Source: UBA1737 sp045653225 (lineage in GTDB: Bacteria > Bacillota_I > Bacilli_A > ML615J-28 > CAG-313). Taken from it: a stretch of DNA of 64,000 nt. The stretch covers positions 1 to 64,000 of the forward strand of contig JAZOLP010000062.1 of assembly GCA_045653225.1 (NCBI GenBank), read 5' to 3'. Position numbers and translations under genes: made by a program. The notes beneath the pieces were generated by a model. The model saw nothing but the letters and a program-made list of their open reading frames with translations. It searched no databases and was not told where the DNA came from. Within the stretch, counting starts at the first letter, position 1. Every line of letters begins with the position of its first letter. Shown piece by piece: positions 1-5,118 of the stretch.

Positions 1-47
1 ATTCTTCCTAAATCATCAATTCTTCTTACAACACCTGTCGCTTTCAT
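1..47 (-). CDS. AbrB/SpoVT-type DNA-binding protein, 5' fragment (cut by window edge)
   Basis: Only the first 15 codons are present, reading inward from the ATG at 47; the rest lies outside the window. The visible residues (MKATGVVRRIDDLGR) match the start of the AbrB-like protein at 455-742 (MKVTGIVRIIDDLGR) at 12 of 15 positions, the conserved N-terminal beta strand of the SpoVT/AbrB swapped-hairpin fold. A ribosome binding site (AAGAAGG) lies just upstream. It is therefore a tandem paralogue of the neighbouring gene, probably a small dimeric transcription regulator. Confidence 0.7.
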   Translation of the reverse strand, partial: MKATGVVRRIDDLGR

Positions 48-66
48 TTGTTTACCTTCTTTCCTC

Positions 67-99
67 TTAAGGGATAATTTTTGCAATAATCCCTTAAAA
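67..99. repeat. Inverted repeat in the leader of the AbrB-like fragment
   Basis: Arms TTAAGGGAT and ATCCCTTAA (9 bases each) enclose an AT-rich loop, just upstream of the ribosome binding site of the gene cut at base 1. There is no T-run on the transcribed strand, so it is more likely an operator or leader hairpin than a terminator. The AAGGG arm type resembles the inverted repeats at 445-466 and 793-814. Confidence 0.5.
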
Positions 100-130
100 T
101 GTTATTATATTTTATTTTTTTATTATATAA

Positions 131-397
131 TTACCACACAACTTTCATAGTTCTCATATTGTTATTCCACTCTTTTACTGTAAATCCGTGAATTTCAAGC
201 TCACTTCTTATAAGTGCTTTGGAATAATGTCTTGGTACTATGATTTTTTTACTAAACAGACCTTTATTTGCCGCCTTGCGAATTTTTTTCTCAATAATTG
301 TGCGAATTACATAATTTGCACAATTTTTTTCTGTTTTCTCTGTTTTTTCTGTCAAAACTTTCGTTGCTAATCCATTCATTCTTTCTTTTGCGTTCAT
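131..397 (-). CDS. Small basic protein of unknown function (88 aa)
   Basis: I do not recognise this family. The protein is rich in Lys/Arg (about residues 36-58 are strongly basic) and contains a short TEK triple repeat at residues 17-25, consistent with nucleic-acid binding but not diagnostic. The start ATG at 397 is preceded by a good ribosome binding site (AAGGAAAGGGG) and by a consensus sigma-A promoter (430-458), so the gene is almost certainly expressed. It lies between two AbrB-like genes in the leftward cassette of small genes, the kind of position where phages carry host-takeover or regulatory proteins. Confidence 0.6.
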   Translation of the reverse strand: MNAKERMNGLATKVLTEKTEKTEKNCANYVIRTIIEKKIRKAANKGLFSKKIIVPRHYSKALIRSELEIHGFTVKEWNNNMRTMKVVW

Positions 398-429
398 ATT
401 TAGAACCCCTTTCCTTGTTTACTATAATT

Positions 430-458
430 ATTATATCATAGAGAAGGGCTTTTGTCAA
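430..458 (-). promoter_or_regulatory. Sigma-A promoter TTGACA-17-TATAAT with embedded inverted repeat
   Basis: Minus strand: -35 TTGACA at 458-453, 17-base spacer, -10 TATAAT at 435-430, both perfect consensus. The -35 box contains the TGA stop of the upstream AbrB-like gene (455-457) and lies inside an inverted repeat, AAGGGCTT-GACAA-AAGCCCTT at about 445-466. It drives 131-397. Confidence 0.9.
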
Positions 459-742
459 GCCCTTTTATTGAAGTTTTTTAAGTTTTTTGCAATTTCTTGT
501 AATTCTTTTGCAATTTTCAAATGTTCGGGAGTTGCACCGCTAATAGACAGATTTTCAGCGATTGCATTGATTTTGTCCGACGCTTCTGAATGATATGGCA
601 TTAACACTAAACCACCACTCTCAGTATCCATAAACATTTCAAGAGGATCACCCTCTTTAATTCCCATACTTCTGCGGATTTCTTTGGGGATTATCACTCT
701 ACCTAAATCATCAATTATTCTTACAATACCTGTTACTTTCAT
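455..742 (-). CDS. AbrB/MazE/SpoVT-family transcription regulator
   Basis: The N-terminal 45 residues carry the AbrB swapped-hairpin signature: TGIVRIIDDLGRVIIPKEIR, then SMGIKEGDPLEMF. This is the fold of Bacillus AbrB, SpoVT and Abh, which bind AT-rich DNA as dimers or tetramers. Residues 50-95 form a helical tail that may mediate oligomerisation. The ribosome binding site (AGAGAGG) and a consensus promoter (779-807) are present. Its stop codon is built into the -35 box of the promoter for 131-397, so the two genes are tightly packed. Phage-encoded AbrB homologues commonly regulate phage or host transition-state genes; the target here is unknown. Confidence 0.88.
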   Translation of the reverse strand: MKVTGIVRIIDDLGRVIIPKEIRRSMGIKEGDPLEMFMDTESGGLVLMPYHSEASDKINAIAENLSISGATPEHLKIAKELQEIAKNLKNFNKRA

Positions 743-778
743 TTTAATTACCTCTCTTTTCTTTCCTTTACTATAATT

Positions 779-807
779 ATTATATCATATGGAAGGGGTT
801 TTGTCAA
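779..807 (-). promoter_or_regulatory. Sigma-A promoter TTGACA-17-TATAAT with embedded inverted repeat
   Basis: Minus strand: -35 TTGACA at 807-802, 17-base spacer, -10 TATAAT at 784-779. As at 430-458, the -35 box lies inside an inverted repeat (AAGGGGTT-GACAA-AACCCCTT, about 794-814). The spacing and 22 bases around the -10 are shared with the 430-458 promoter while the repeat arms differ. It drives the AbrB-like gene 455-742. Confidence 0.9.
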
Positions 808-825
808 CCCCTTTCCGCAATTTTT

Positions 826-969
826 TTACTCGCCTACATAAACAATTTCAATGTCGCACTCGCCGTCAGTATCTGCAATTCGTTCTTTCTTACACTGTCT
901 TGCTTCGTGCCAACTGTCAAAAGTTCCAAGTAATTCTCTGCCTTCATACCAATCATAAACCTTATACAT
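826..969 (-). CDS. Small acidic protein of unknown function (47 aa)
   Basis: Reading minus from ATG 969 to TAA 826 gives a 47-residue protein starting MYKVYDWYEGRELLGTFDSW and ending DIEIVYVGE. Its ATG overlaps the TAA of the upstream gene as TAATG, the usual sign of translational coupling, and codon use matches its neighbours. The sequence (short beta strands, W-rich start, three acidic clusters) resembles small phage beta-sheet proteins, but I do not recognise a family. It is probably the second gene of a two-gene operon with 969-1154. Confidence 0.65.
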   Translation of the reverse strand: MYKVYDWYEGRELLGTFDSWHEARQCKKERIADTDGECDIEIVYVGE

Positions 970-1154
970 TAAAACCCAACTCCTTCCAATTCATCATTTG
1001 CTGTGCCATATGCGCAGACAACGGTTACTTTTGCCCATTTCCATTCTGGGTGCTTTTCTAATATTTCATTGATTTCTGCTCCTGTTAAGTCGCTTACATA
1101 TTCAACAATATGTCCTTTTTCGTTGATAATTGCTTCTGTTTTAATTGTTTTCAT
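969..1154 (-). CDS. Small protein of unknown function (61 aa)
   Basis: The chosen ATG at 1154 follows AAAGGGGAT by about seven bases and lies downstream of a consensus promoter (1187-1215). A longer reading from 1196 would start upstream of the ribosome binding site, inside the promoter, and is rejected. The 61-residue product (MKTIKTEAIINEKGHIVEYV...) has an EINEILEKHPEWKWAKV segment typical of small phage proteins but no domain I can name. It is coupled to 826-969 by a TAATG overlap. Confidence 0.7.
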   Translation of the reverse strand: MKTIKTEAIINEKGHIVEYVSDLTGAEINEILEKHPEWKWAKVTVVCAYGTANDELEGVGF

Positions 1155-1186
1155 AACGGTTATCCCCTTTCCTTTATTACATATAT

Positions 1187-1215
1187 AGTATAACACATAT
1201 AAACCAATTTGTCAA
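1187..1215 (-). promoter_or_regulatory. Sigma-A promoter TTGACA-17-TATACT
   Basis: Minus strand: -35 TTGACA at 1215-1210, 17-base spacer, -10 TATACT at 1192-1187. The ribosome binding site of 969-1154 follows about 20 bases downstream. Confidence 0.88.
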
Positions 1216-1247
1216 GGGTTTTTTAGGAAAATTTTTCCAATTTTTTT

Positions 1248-1269
1248 AGTGTCCGATTTATAGGACACT
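1248..1269. repeat. Perfect 7-bp inverted repeat AGTGTCC/GGACACT
   Basis: AGTGTCC (1248-1254) and GGACACT (1263-1269) flank an 8-base AT loop. It lies at the left edge of a 193-base non-coding stretch dense in palindromes. There is no suitable T-run, so an operator or structural role is more likely than termination. Confidence 0.5.
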
Positions 1270-1275
1270 TTAATG

Positions 1276-1293
1276 ATTTAATGAACTAAAGTG
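1276..1293. repeat. Degenerate copy of the CTTTA-TAAAGCG palindrome
   Basis: ATTTAATGAACTAAAGTG matches the consensus CTTTAKTNNANTAAAGCG of the three copies at 1316, 1350 and 3886, with mismatches at the first, sixth and seventeenth positions. Confidence 0.4.
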
Positions 1294-1315
1294 ATTCCGG
1301 GATGCCACTTTATTA

Positions 1316-1333
1316 CTTTATTGAAGTAAAGCG
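1316..1333. repeat. 18-bp palindromic repeat, copy 1
   Basis: CTTTATTGAAGTAAAGCG, followed by GAGC. It shares the layout CTTTAKTNNANTAAAGCG with copies 2 and 3. All three lie in non-coding DNA of the two control regions that bracket the small-gene operon, which suggests recognition by one protein (regulator or replication initiator). Confidence 0.65.
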
Positions 1334-1349
1334 GAGCATAAAAAATTCA

Positions 1350-1367
1350 CTTTAGTACACTAAAGCG
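1350..1367. repeat. 18-bp palindromic repeat, copy 2 (perfect palindromic arms)
   Basis: CTTTAGTACACTAAAGCG has perfect 7-base arms, CTTTAGT and ACTAAAG. It is the best conserved of the copies and is followed within 12 bases by a very GC-rich hairpin (1373-1409). Confidence 0.65.
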
Positions 1368-1372
1368 AAATT

Positions 1373-1409
1373 CGGAGCCCGCGCGAAATAGACTGCCGCG
1401 CAGGCTCCG
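1373..1409. repeat. Very GC-rich imperfect hairpin
   Basis: CGGAGCC (1373-1379) pairs with GGCTCCG (1403-1409) and GCGCG (1381-1385) with CGCGC (1397-1401), separated by one C/A mismatch; the 11-base loop is 1386-1396. Twelve base pairs, nearly all G-C, stand out sharply in this AT-rich region. No T-run follows on either strand, so it is not a normal terminator. It could be part of a replication origin, a small RNA or an operator. Confidence 0.6.
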
Positions 1410-1415
1410 GCGAGT

Positions 1416-1450
1416 AAAAAAAAATAAGAGCTATTAGCCCTTCGCTCTTA
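1416..1450 (-). terminator. Intrinsic terminator after the AbrB-like gene 1434-1724
   Basis: On the minus strand the stem TAAGAGC/GCTCTTA (1444-1450 with 1425-1431) is followed by nine T residues (1424-1416). The TAA stop codon lies in the loop, so the hairpin covers the end of the coding region. Confidence 0.8.
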
Positions 1451-1724
1451 GCTCCTGAAACTGTTCCCATAAGTCTTGCGGTACATCAATACCATAGTCT
1501 TGAAAACCTTTTATTAATGCTTCTATTTCCGCGGGTGTGCGTCTGTCTGTGATTATCTCAAAACAGAGATATGCGCGTTTTTCATCTGTCTTAATATAAC
1601 AAAAATCACATTCATCGCCTTCTGCAATTTTATATGCGTCCCTTATTTTCTTTGGTATACCTATGCGCCCTGCGTTGTCTATTTTGCGGGACTGGTCAAG
1701 TTTTTTGAATTCAATTATATTCAT
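1434..1724 (-). CDS. AbrB/SpoVT-like DNA-binding protein (96 aa)
   Basis: Residues 10-45 (SRKIDNAGRIGIPKKIRDAY, then KIAEGDECDF) are an AbrB-type swapped hairpin: the D-x-x-GR-I-x-IPK-x-IR pattern is preserved. The C-terminal half (TPAEIEALIKGFQDYGIDVPQDLWEQF) is helical and unrelated to the tail of the 455-742 paralogue, so it may give a different partner. An AAGGGAG ribosome binding site lies about 12 bases upstream. The stop codon is inside a strong terminator hairpin. It is the third AbrB-like gene within 1.8 kb, an unusual density for a phage. Confidence 0.82.
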   Translation of the reverse strand: MNIIEFKKLDQSRKIDNAGRIGIPKKIRDAYKIAEGDECDFCYIKTDEKRAYLCFEIITDRRTPAEIEALIKGFQDYGIDVPQDLWEQFQELRAKG

Positions 1725-1798
1725 CGCGTAAAAATCTCCCTTGTGCCAGAGTTGTGAAATTTCAGTCGTTTGCGAGTTATCGCTCAGACTGATGAACT

Positions 1799-1957
1799 TT
1801 ATTGTGCTTTAATCATTTCTGCAATGTTCCAAGTTTCAGGAGTTTTGCATATGCCTGAATCCTTAAACGCACAATAGTCGCAATTATCTTGTTGAGTGCA
1901 ATAGTCTTTGATAGTTTGCAACGATATAACAAGTTCATTATACTCATTACTCTTCAA
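1799..1957 (-). CDS. Small four-cysteine protein, probably zinc-binding (52 aa)
   Basis: Reading minus from a TTG at 1957 to TAA at 1799 gives 52 residues with a compact Cys cluster: C20-x5-C26-x2-C29-x7-C37 (YCTQQDNCDYCAFKDSGIC). Small phage proteins with this pattern are common and are thought to bind one zinc, though no function is established. The ribosome binding site AAAGGAGAT precedes the TTG by about ten bases; no in-frame ATG is available. An AT-rich -10 (TATAAT at 1998-1993) lies upstream but its -35 is weak. The gene was called from the Cys pattern and ribosome binding site. Confidence 0.6.
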   Translation of the reverse strand: MKSNEYNELVISLQTIKDYCTQQDNCDYCAFKDSGICKTPETWNIAEMIKAQ

Positions 1958-2026
1958 GGTTGATTATCTCCTTTCCTTTATTTTCTATATATATTATATA
2001 AAAAATTTTTAAGAAACGCAAAAGAA

Positions 2027-2042
2027 ACGCGGAAATCCGCGT
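2027..2042 (-). terminator. Short GC-stem terminator-like hairpin
   Basis: ACGCGG-AAAT-CCGCGT forms a 6-bp GC stem immediately after the TAA of the membrane peptide gene (2047). On the minus strand it is followed by a T-rich but interrupted tail. Probably a moderate intrinsic terminator. Confidence 0.6.
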
Positions 2043-2046
2043 CCCC

Positions 2047-2205
2047 TTACTTTATCCAGTTATAGACAATTAAGCCAATGTTCCACTCCTGAAGCTCGAC
2101 TGAAGTATGCCAAGCCAACTGCCCGCAAATTATAAAGTCAATTATACTTGCAACTATCCATATTGCTATTATGGTTATGATTATATTTTCAATTTTTTCT
2201 CTCAT
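2047..2205 (-). CDS. Small single-pass membrane protein (52 aa)
   Basis: Reading minus from ATG 2205 to TAA 2047 gives a 52-residue protein with one hydrophobic helix at about residues 7-27 (ENIIITIIAIWIVASIIDFI) and a short C-terminal tail ending YNWIK. The ribosome binding site AGAGG lies nine bases before the ATG. Such phage mini-membrane proteins can alter host physiology or block superinfection, but nothing in the sequence identifies this one. It sits between a four-Cys peptide and the hairpin-ended gene set. Confidence 0.6.
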   Translation of the reverse strand: MREKIENIIITIIAIWIVASIIDFIICGQLAWHTSVELQEWNIGLIVYNWIK

Positions 2206-2223
2206 ATCATTATACCTCTTTCT

Positions 2224-2258
2224 GTTATATAACAGAGATTAAATCTCTGCTATATAAC
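2224..2258 (-). repeat. Gene-end hairpin A (17-bp arms) across the stop codon of 2239-2508
   Basis: On the minus strand GTTATATAGCAGAGATT (2258-2242) pairs with AATCTCTGTTATATAAC (2240-2224) with one mismatch; the TAA stop (2241-2239) is at the tip. No T-run follows. It is one of four such elements in a row (see 2542, 2888, 3201). Confidence 0.75.
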
Positions 2259-2508
2259 CCTTTGGAAAATTAATAATTCTAAATGTTAAACTACCTTTAT
2301 AATTCTTCTGAAATTCTTTTGCTTGTTCATAAGTCAAACAATATAATGTTAATAATAAACAATCTTCTCTTATTTCATTTACCGTCATATCAATTTTTAT
2401 GTTTGGATAATTATTTACATCAATAACTTTTTTAGTTATTGGATTATATGGTAAATAATAACTTGCCTTTCTTTCTTCCATTGTTCTTGTTGTTGTTTTG
2501 TTTGTCAT
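2239..2508 (-). CDS. Protein of unknown function (89 aa) ending in a hairpin
   Basis: I do not recognise the family. The N-terminus is Thr/Lys rich (MTNKTTTRTMEERKASYYLP) and probably disordered, followed by an alpha/beta stretch (NIKIDMTVNEIREDCLLLTL). An AAGGAT ribosome binding site precedes the ATG. The last codons and the stop lie inside hairpin A (2224-2258). It is the last of four consecutive genes that share this gene-end layout and is probably transcribed with them from the 3633-3661 promoter. Confidence 0.65.
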   Translation of the reverse strand: MTNKTTTRTMEERKASYYLPYNPITKKVIDVNNYPNIKIDMTVNEIREDCLLLTLYCLTYEQAKEFQKNYKGSLTFRIINFPKGYIAEI

Positions 2509-2541
2509 AGTTTTATCCTTCTTTCTTTATAATTATTTTAT

Positions 2542-2573
2542 CTTTATATAGTGAATTGCTTCACTATATAAAG
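2542..2573 (-). repeat. Gene-end hairpin B (14-bp perfect arms) containing the stop of 2564-2848
   Basis: CTTTATATAGTGAA (2542-2555) and TTCACTATATAAAG (2560-2573) are perfectly complementary around a 4-base loop. The TAG stop (2566-2564) and the codons for the last residues lie in the stem. No T-run follows on the minus strand. Confidence 0.8.
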
Positions 2574-2848
2574 TATTTTGATTTGCAATCAATATATAAG
2601 CTTTCTAATTGCTTTAATTTATTATCATACTTCTGTGGTAGAAATCTGTAGTTATAACTATAACATAAATCTTCTAACCAATCAAACCACTTTATGAAAT
2701 TATCTGTGTTATGTTCTTCGATTTTGCCATCAATAATCATTTCATCTAATCTTCTGATATGGTCTTTAATATCATCAATCAAATAGATAATATTTTGTAT
2801 TTGTGTATTTTTAATATTTAAGTGCAACTTAATAATTTTAATTTTCAT
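2564..2848 (-). CDS. Helical protein of unknown function (94 aa)
   Basis: The start at 2848 is chosen because GAAAGG lies about 11 bases upstream; an upstream in-frame ATG (2866) has no ribosome binding site and would place that site inside the coding region. The protein starts MKIKIIKLHLNIKN and is then almost entirely amphipathic helix with repeated acidic/aromatic heptads. Its opening and overall plan resemble the 3229-3573 product (MLKVKIVKGLKFELN), suggesting the two are diverged duplicates. Function unknown. Confidence 0.62.
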   Translation of the reverse strand: MKIKIIKLHLNIKNTQIQNIIYLIDDIKDHIRRLDEMIIDGKIEEHNTDNFIKWFDWLEDLCYSYNYRFLPQKYDNKLKQLESLYIDCKSKYFI

Positions 2849-2887
2849 AATATTACAACCTTTCATTATAATTATATTTTTATCTTT

Positions 2888-2916
2888 ATAGTTGCGATTT
2901 ATTCAATCGCAACTAT
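2888..2916 (-). repeat. Gene-end hairpin C (12-bp perfect arms) with the stop in its loop
   Basis: ATAGTTGCGATT (2888-2899) and AATCGCAACTAT (2905-2916) are perfectly complementary; the five-base loop holds the TGA stop of the 2903-3166 gene (2905-2903). The codons for the last four residues (NSCD) form one arm. Confidence 0.8.
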
Positions 2917-3166
2917 TAATCAATTCAAATTCTATTGTTAAAATTTTATAGTTTTCTCTGTCATATATAAAATTGCCAAATGGATGAATTCCTTTATAAC
3001 TTTGCACTATTTCAATTATAGGTGTTGCATTTTCGTAGTATTCTGCAGGAATAAACTCACAAGCAAAAATATTCTTTTTTCTATCATAGAATCGTATTAA
3101 TATATCATCATTAAATTGTTCGCCGATTCCTTCAACCATTTTTGTAATTTGTTCAACTCTTAACAT
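2903..3166 (-). CDS. Protein of unknown function (87 aa)
   Basis: An alpha/beta protein (MLRVEQITKMVEGIGEQF, then DDILIRFYDRKKNIFACEFI) with no family I can name. An AAGGAG ribosome binding site is well spaced before the ATG. The final codons and stop sit in hairpin C. It is second in the hairpin-ended operon that reads leftward from 3573. Confidence 0.65.
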   Translation of the reverse strand: MLRVEQITKMVEGIGEQFNDDILIRFYDRKKNIFACEFIPAEYYENATPIIEIVQSYKGIHPFGNFIYDRENYKILTIEFELINSCD

Positions 3167-3200
3167 TTTTAAAATCTCCTTATTATAATATTTTTATTAT

Positions 3201-3228
3201 TATAGTTGAGCTTTAAAGCTCAACTATA
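3201..3228 (-). repeat. Gene-end hairpin D: perfect 28-bp palindrome abutting a stop codon
   Basis: TATAGTTGAGCTTT (3201-3214) is followed directly by its reverse complement AAAGCTCAACTATA (3215-3228). The TAA of the 3229-3573 gene is the very next triplet. No T-run follows, so this is not a normal terminator. Confidence 0.85.
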
Positions 3229-3573
3229 TTATAATCTTGTTGACCAATACCATCGTTCAAGAGCTTCTCTTTCCCTTTGGTCTGCTTCAGCTAATTTATT
3301 GTATACTTTTTGAGCTTTACTTTGTATACTTTCATAATCAATACAATAAGCATTTATTCCAATATAATCACAAAGTTTATCATTATAAAGTTGTTCAACC
3401 CTGTTACACAATTTAAGTATTTCATCAACATTTCGTTCGTAAATATCTTTATTTTCGTATTTTCTTAAAGAATTTACTACATAGTCTAAGCTGTCCATAA
3501 ATTCAAGAATATCAAACCATTTGTTTCTATTCAATTCAAATTTTAAACCTTTTACAATTTTTACTTTTAACAT
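3229..3573 (-). CDS. Helical protein of unknown function (114 aa), first gene of the leftward operon
   Basis: A predominantly helical protein: a short basic strand (MLKVKIVKGLKFELN), then helices such as WFDILEFMDSLDYVVNSLRK and NVDEILKLCNRVEQLYNDKL, ending in an Arg/Glu-rich helix (AEADQREREALERWYW). No family is recognised; it resembles 2564-2848 in plan. AAGGAG precedes the ATG and a consensus promoter lies 60-90 bases upstream. It heads the operon of hairpin-ended genes, directly beside the divergent control region, an expected place for an immediate-early gene. Confidence 0.65.
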   Translation of the reverse strand: MLKVKIVKGLKFELNRNKWFDILEFMDSLDYVVNSLRKYENKDIYERNVDEILKLCNRVEQLYNDKLCDYIGINAYCIDYESIQSKAQKVYNKLAEADQREREALERWYWSTRL

Positions 3574-3632
3574 TTTTTTAATCTCCTTTTTTTAATTTGA
3601 TTTTTTAGGACTTGCGCATCCCTGATACAATT

Positions 3633-3661
3633 ATTGTAACACTGAATTTTGAATTTGTCAA
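3633..3661 (-). promoter_or_regulatory. Sigma-A promoter TTGACA-17-TACAAT for the leftward small-gene operon
   Basis: Minus strand: -35 TTGACA at 3661-3656, 17-base spacer, -10 TACAAT at 3638-3633. The first gene of the operon (3229-3573) starts 60 bases downstream of the -10. Confidence 0.88.
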
Positions 3662-3885
3662 CACTTTTGTTAAAAGTTTTTTGCATTTTTTTTAAAATTG
3701 TTTAAATCTGACGCAGATTTTATTTAAAAATGTAGGAATTTGGTTGGTTTTTAAAAAAATGGATTAAAGCCGTTTTAAAACATAAAACTGATTTTTTTGT
3801 GGTTTTTAAGTGTTTTTTAAAAAGTTTTTTATTGTTTTTAAGTTTTTTTATTTATTTTTTATATTTAATAGGAAGCGATTTTTTA

Positions 3886-3903
3886 CTTTAGTTTAATAAA
3901 GCG
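3886..3903. repeat. 18-bp palindromic repeat, copy 3
   Basis: CTTTAGTTTAATAAAGCG followed by GGGC. It matches copy 2 (1350-1367) at 15 of 18 positions, although the two lie 2.5 kb apart at opposite ends of the small-gene operon. Confidence 0.65.
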
Positions 3904-3923
3904 GGGCTTGTTTGTAGGATTAG

Positions 3924-3944
3924 TGTAAAGTGTTTTACTTTACA
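3924..3944. repeat. Perfect inverted repeat TGTAAAGT/ACTTTACA
   Basis: TGTAAAGT (3924-3931) and ACTTTACA (3937-3944) flank GTTTT. It lies just upstream of the rightward promoter and shares the ACTTTA core with the 18-bp palindromes, so it may be a variant operator for the same protein. Confidence 0.6.
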
Positions 3945-4041
3945 GTTTGTGCCTGACACTTCCAATCCAGTAACTCAATTCCTAACCAAATTACGACACA
4001 AAATTTTTTTCTTGACTAAACATTCCCTACGCCAACTAAAC

Positions 4042-4070
4042 TTGCCTTACCCAAAAATTTTTGCTATTAT
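4042..4070 (+). promoter_or_regulatory. Sigma-A-like promoter TTGCCT-17-TATTAT for the rightward structural operon
   Basis: Plus strand: TTGCCT at 4042-4047, 17-base spacer, TATTAT at 4065-4070. The ribosome binding site AAGAAGGTG of 4094-5098 begins about ten bases later. It is weaker than the leftward promoters, consistent with later or activated expression. Confidence 0.65.
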
Positions 4071-4093
4071 AACCCTAAGAAAGAAGGTGAAAT

Positions 4094-5098
4094 ATGAAAC
4101 TAGATTATACCTTACAAACTGCAGAAGAAAGACTACAGCTTGTAAATCAAATTTTAGAAGAAAATCCAAATCCCAATGAAAAATATCTGGAAATTTTGGC
4201 AGATTATTTAATCATTGGCTTTGATAAAGATAAAAAACGATTAGTAACACCCAATAGAGAACAAACAATTGCGAAAAGAGAAACTTCTTGGGAAGGACTT
4301 GCGGAACAGTTTGAGCAAGGTGAGGATTCCATCAATGGGCTTATTCGCAATGATAAACATATTTTATTTCGCCCAAGAGATACAATTACCGATAAAGATG
4401 TTGCGGAAGTTCCTTTCCTTGCGCAAATCCGCGAGACAATCTCTAACTGGGAACAATATATGCGGAAAGCGAGCGGAAGAAGCGCATATCTGGCCAAAAC
4501 CGCTTTAATCGAAACCCGCAAAGAACAATATGCTGTAAAGAATGCGTACCGCAAACCTGTAATTGCAATCGCGCCAATCCACTCAAAAAAACCATTTTAT
4601 TTAGACGCAGAAGAAGAATTAGTAAATGGCGATTTGGTCTACAACGCTGCTTCCTTCTGTAATAAAGACCTTATTCTTAATATACTTTGTAATTATGCTC
4701 AGTTGCGCGAGGCCGGTAAAGGTGACTTTAATAGCGATGTGTGGTTCCTCATGGAAGCTTTTGATGAATTGTGCGGCCGTGCCTTAGAAAAAGACTCCTT
4801 TTATGAAAAAGTAATGCGCTACAAGATAGAAGGTAAAACTAACGCAGAAATTAACGAGCTTTTGGGCAATAAACACACAGATGAGTTTTTCTCTGTTGTA
4901 TGGCGCAAAAAAATTCCAAAAATTATTGCGGACAGGGCATTTGCGGAAAATCTTATTTGGCTCTGGAGTAAAGATAGTGAACTACCTTGGAAGAAATGCG
5001 GCCGTTGCGGCCAGGAGAAGCCAGCTCACCCATATTTCTTTAGTCGAAATAAAAATAATTTTTATAGTATATGTAAAGAATGTAGAAAAAGAAAATAA
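4094..5098 (+). CDS. Zinc-finger protein upstream of terminase, candidate packaging/small terminase component (334 aa)
   Basis: First gene of the rightward virion operon. Most of the protein is helical with no domain I recognise. The C-terminus (residues about 300-334) is a treble-clef-like zinc ribbon: CGRCGQEKPAHPYFF, then ICKECRKRK, i.e. C-x2-C and C-x2-C pairs. Residues about 245-262 (KIEGKTNAEINELLGNKHT) look like a helix-turn-helix of the kind found in small terminases. Two genes further on is the large terminase, so DNA recognition during packaging is a reasonable guess, not a demonstration. The ribosome binding site and ATG are clear. Confidence 0.6.
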   Translation: MKLDYTLQTAEERLQLVNQILEENPNPNEKYLEILADYLIIGFDKDKKRLVTPNREQTIAKRETSWEGLAEQFEQGEDSINGLIRNDKHILFRPRDTITDKDVAEVPFLAQIRETISNWEQYMRKASGRSAYLAKTALIETRKEQYAVKNAYRKPVIAIAPIHSKKPFYLDAEEELVNGDLVYNAASFCNKDLILNILCNYAQLREAGKGDFNSDVWFLMEAFDELCGRALEKDSFYEKVMRYKIEGKTNAEINELLGNKHTDEFFSVVWRKKIPKIIADRAFAENLIWLWSKDSELPWKKCGRCGQEKPAHPYFFSRNKNNFYSICKECRKRK

Positions 5099-5118
5099 AA
5101 AAGAAAGGAGAGGATATA

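Larger units (their letters stand above)
3574..4093. promoter_or_regulatory. Divergent AT-rich control region, possible replication origin
   Basis: This 520-base gap holds no convincing gene. It contains opposed sigma-A promoters (3633-3661 leftward, 4042-4070 rightward), a long T-tract-rich stretch (about 3660-3870, many runs of five to eight T in loose phase, as in bent DNA), one copy of the 18-bp palindrome (3886-3903) and a perfect 8-bp-arm inverted repeat (3924-3944). Bent AT-rich DNA with repeated protein-binding palindromes is typical of both regulatory hubs and phage origins; the sequence alone does not decide. Confidence 0.6.

Noticed and set aside
3949..4179. Open frame of 76 codons in the control region on the plus strand
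   Set aside because: It overlaps the promoter and the first third of the 4094 gene, has no ribosome binding site and its residue composition is unlike a real protein.
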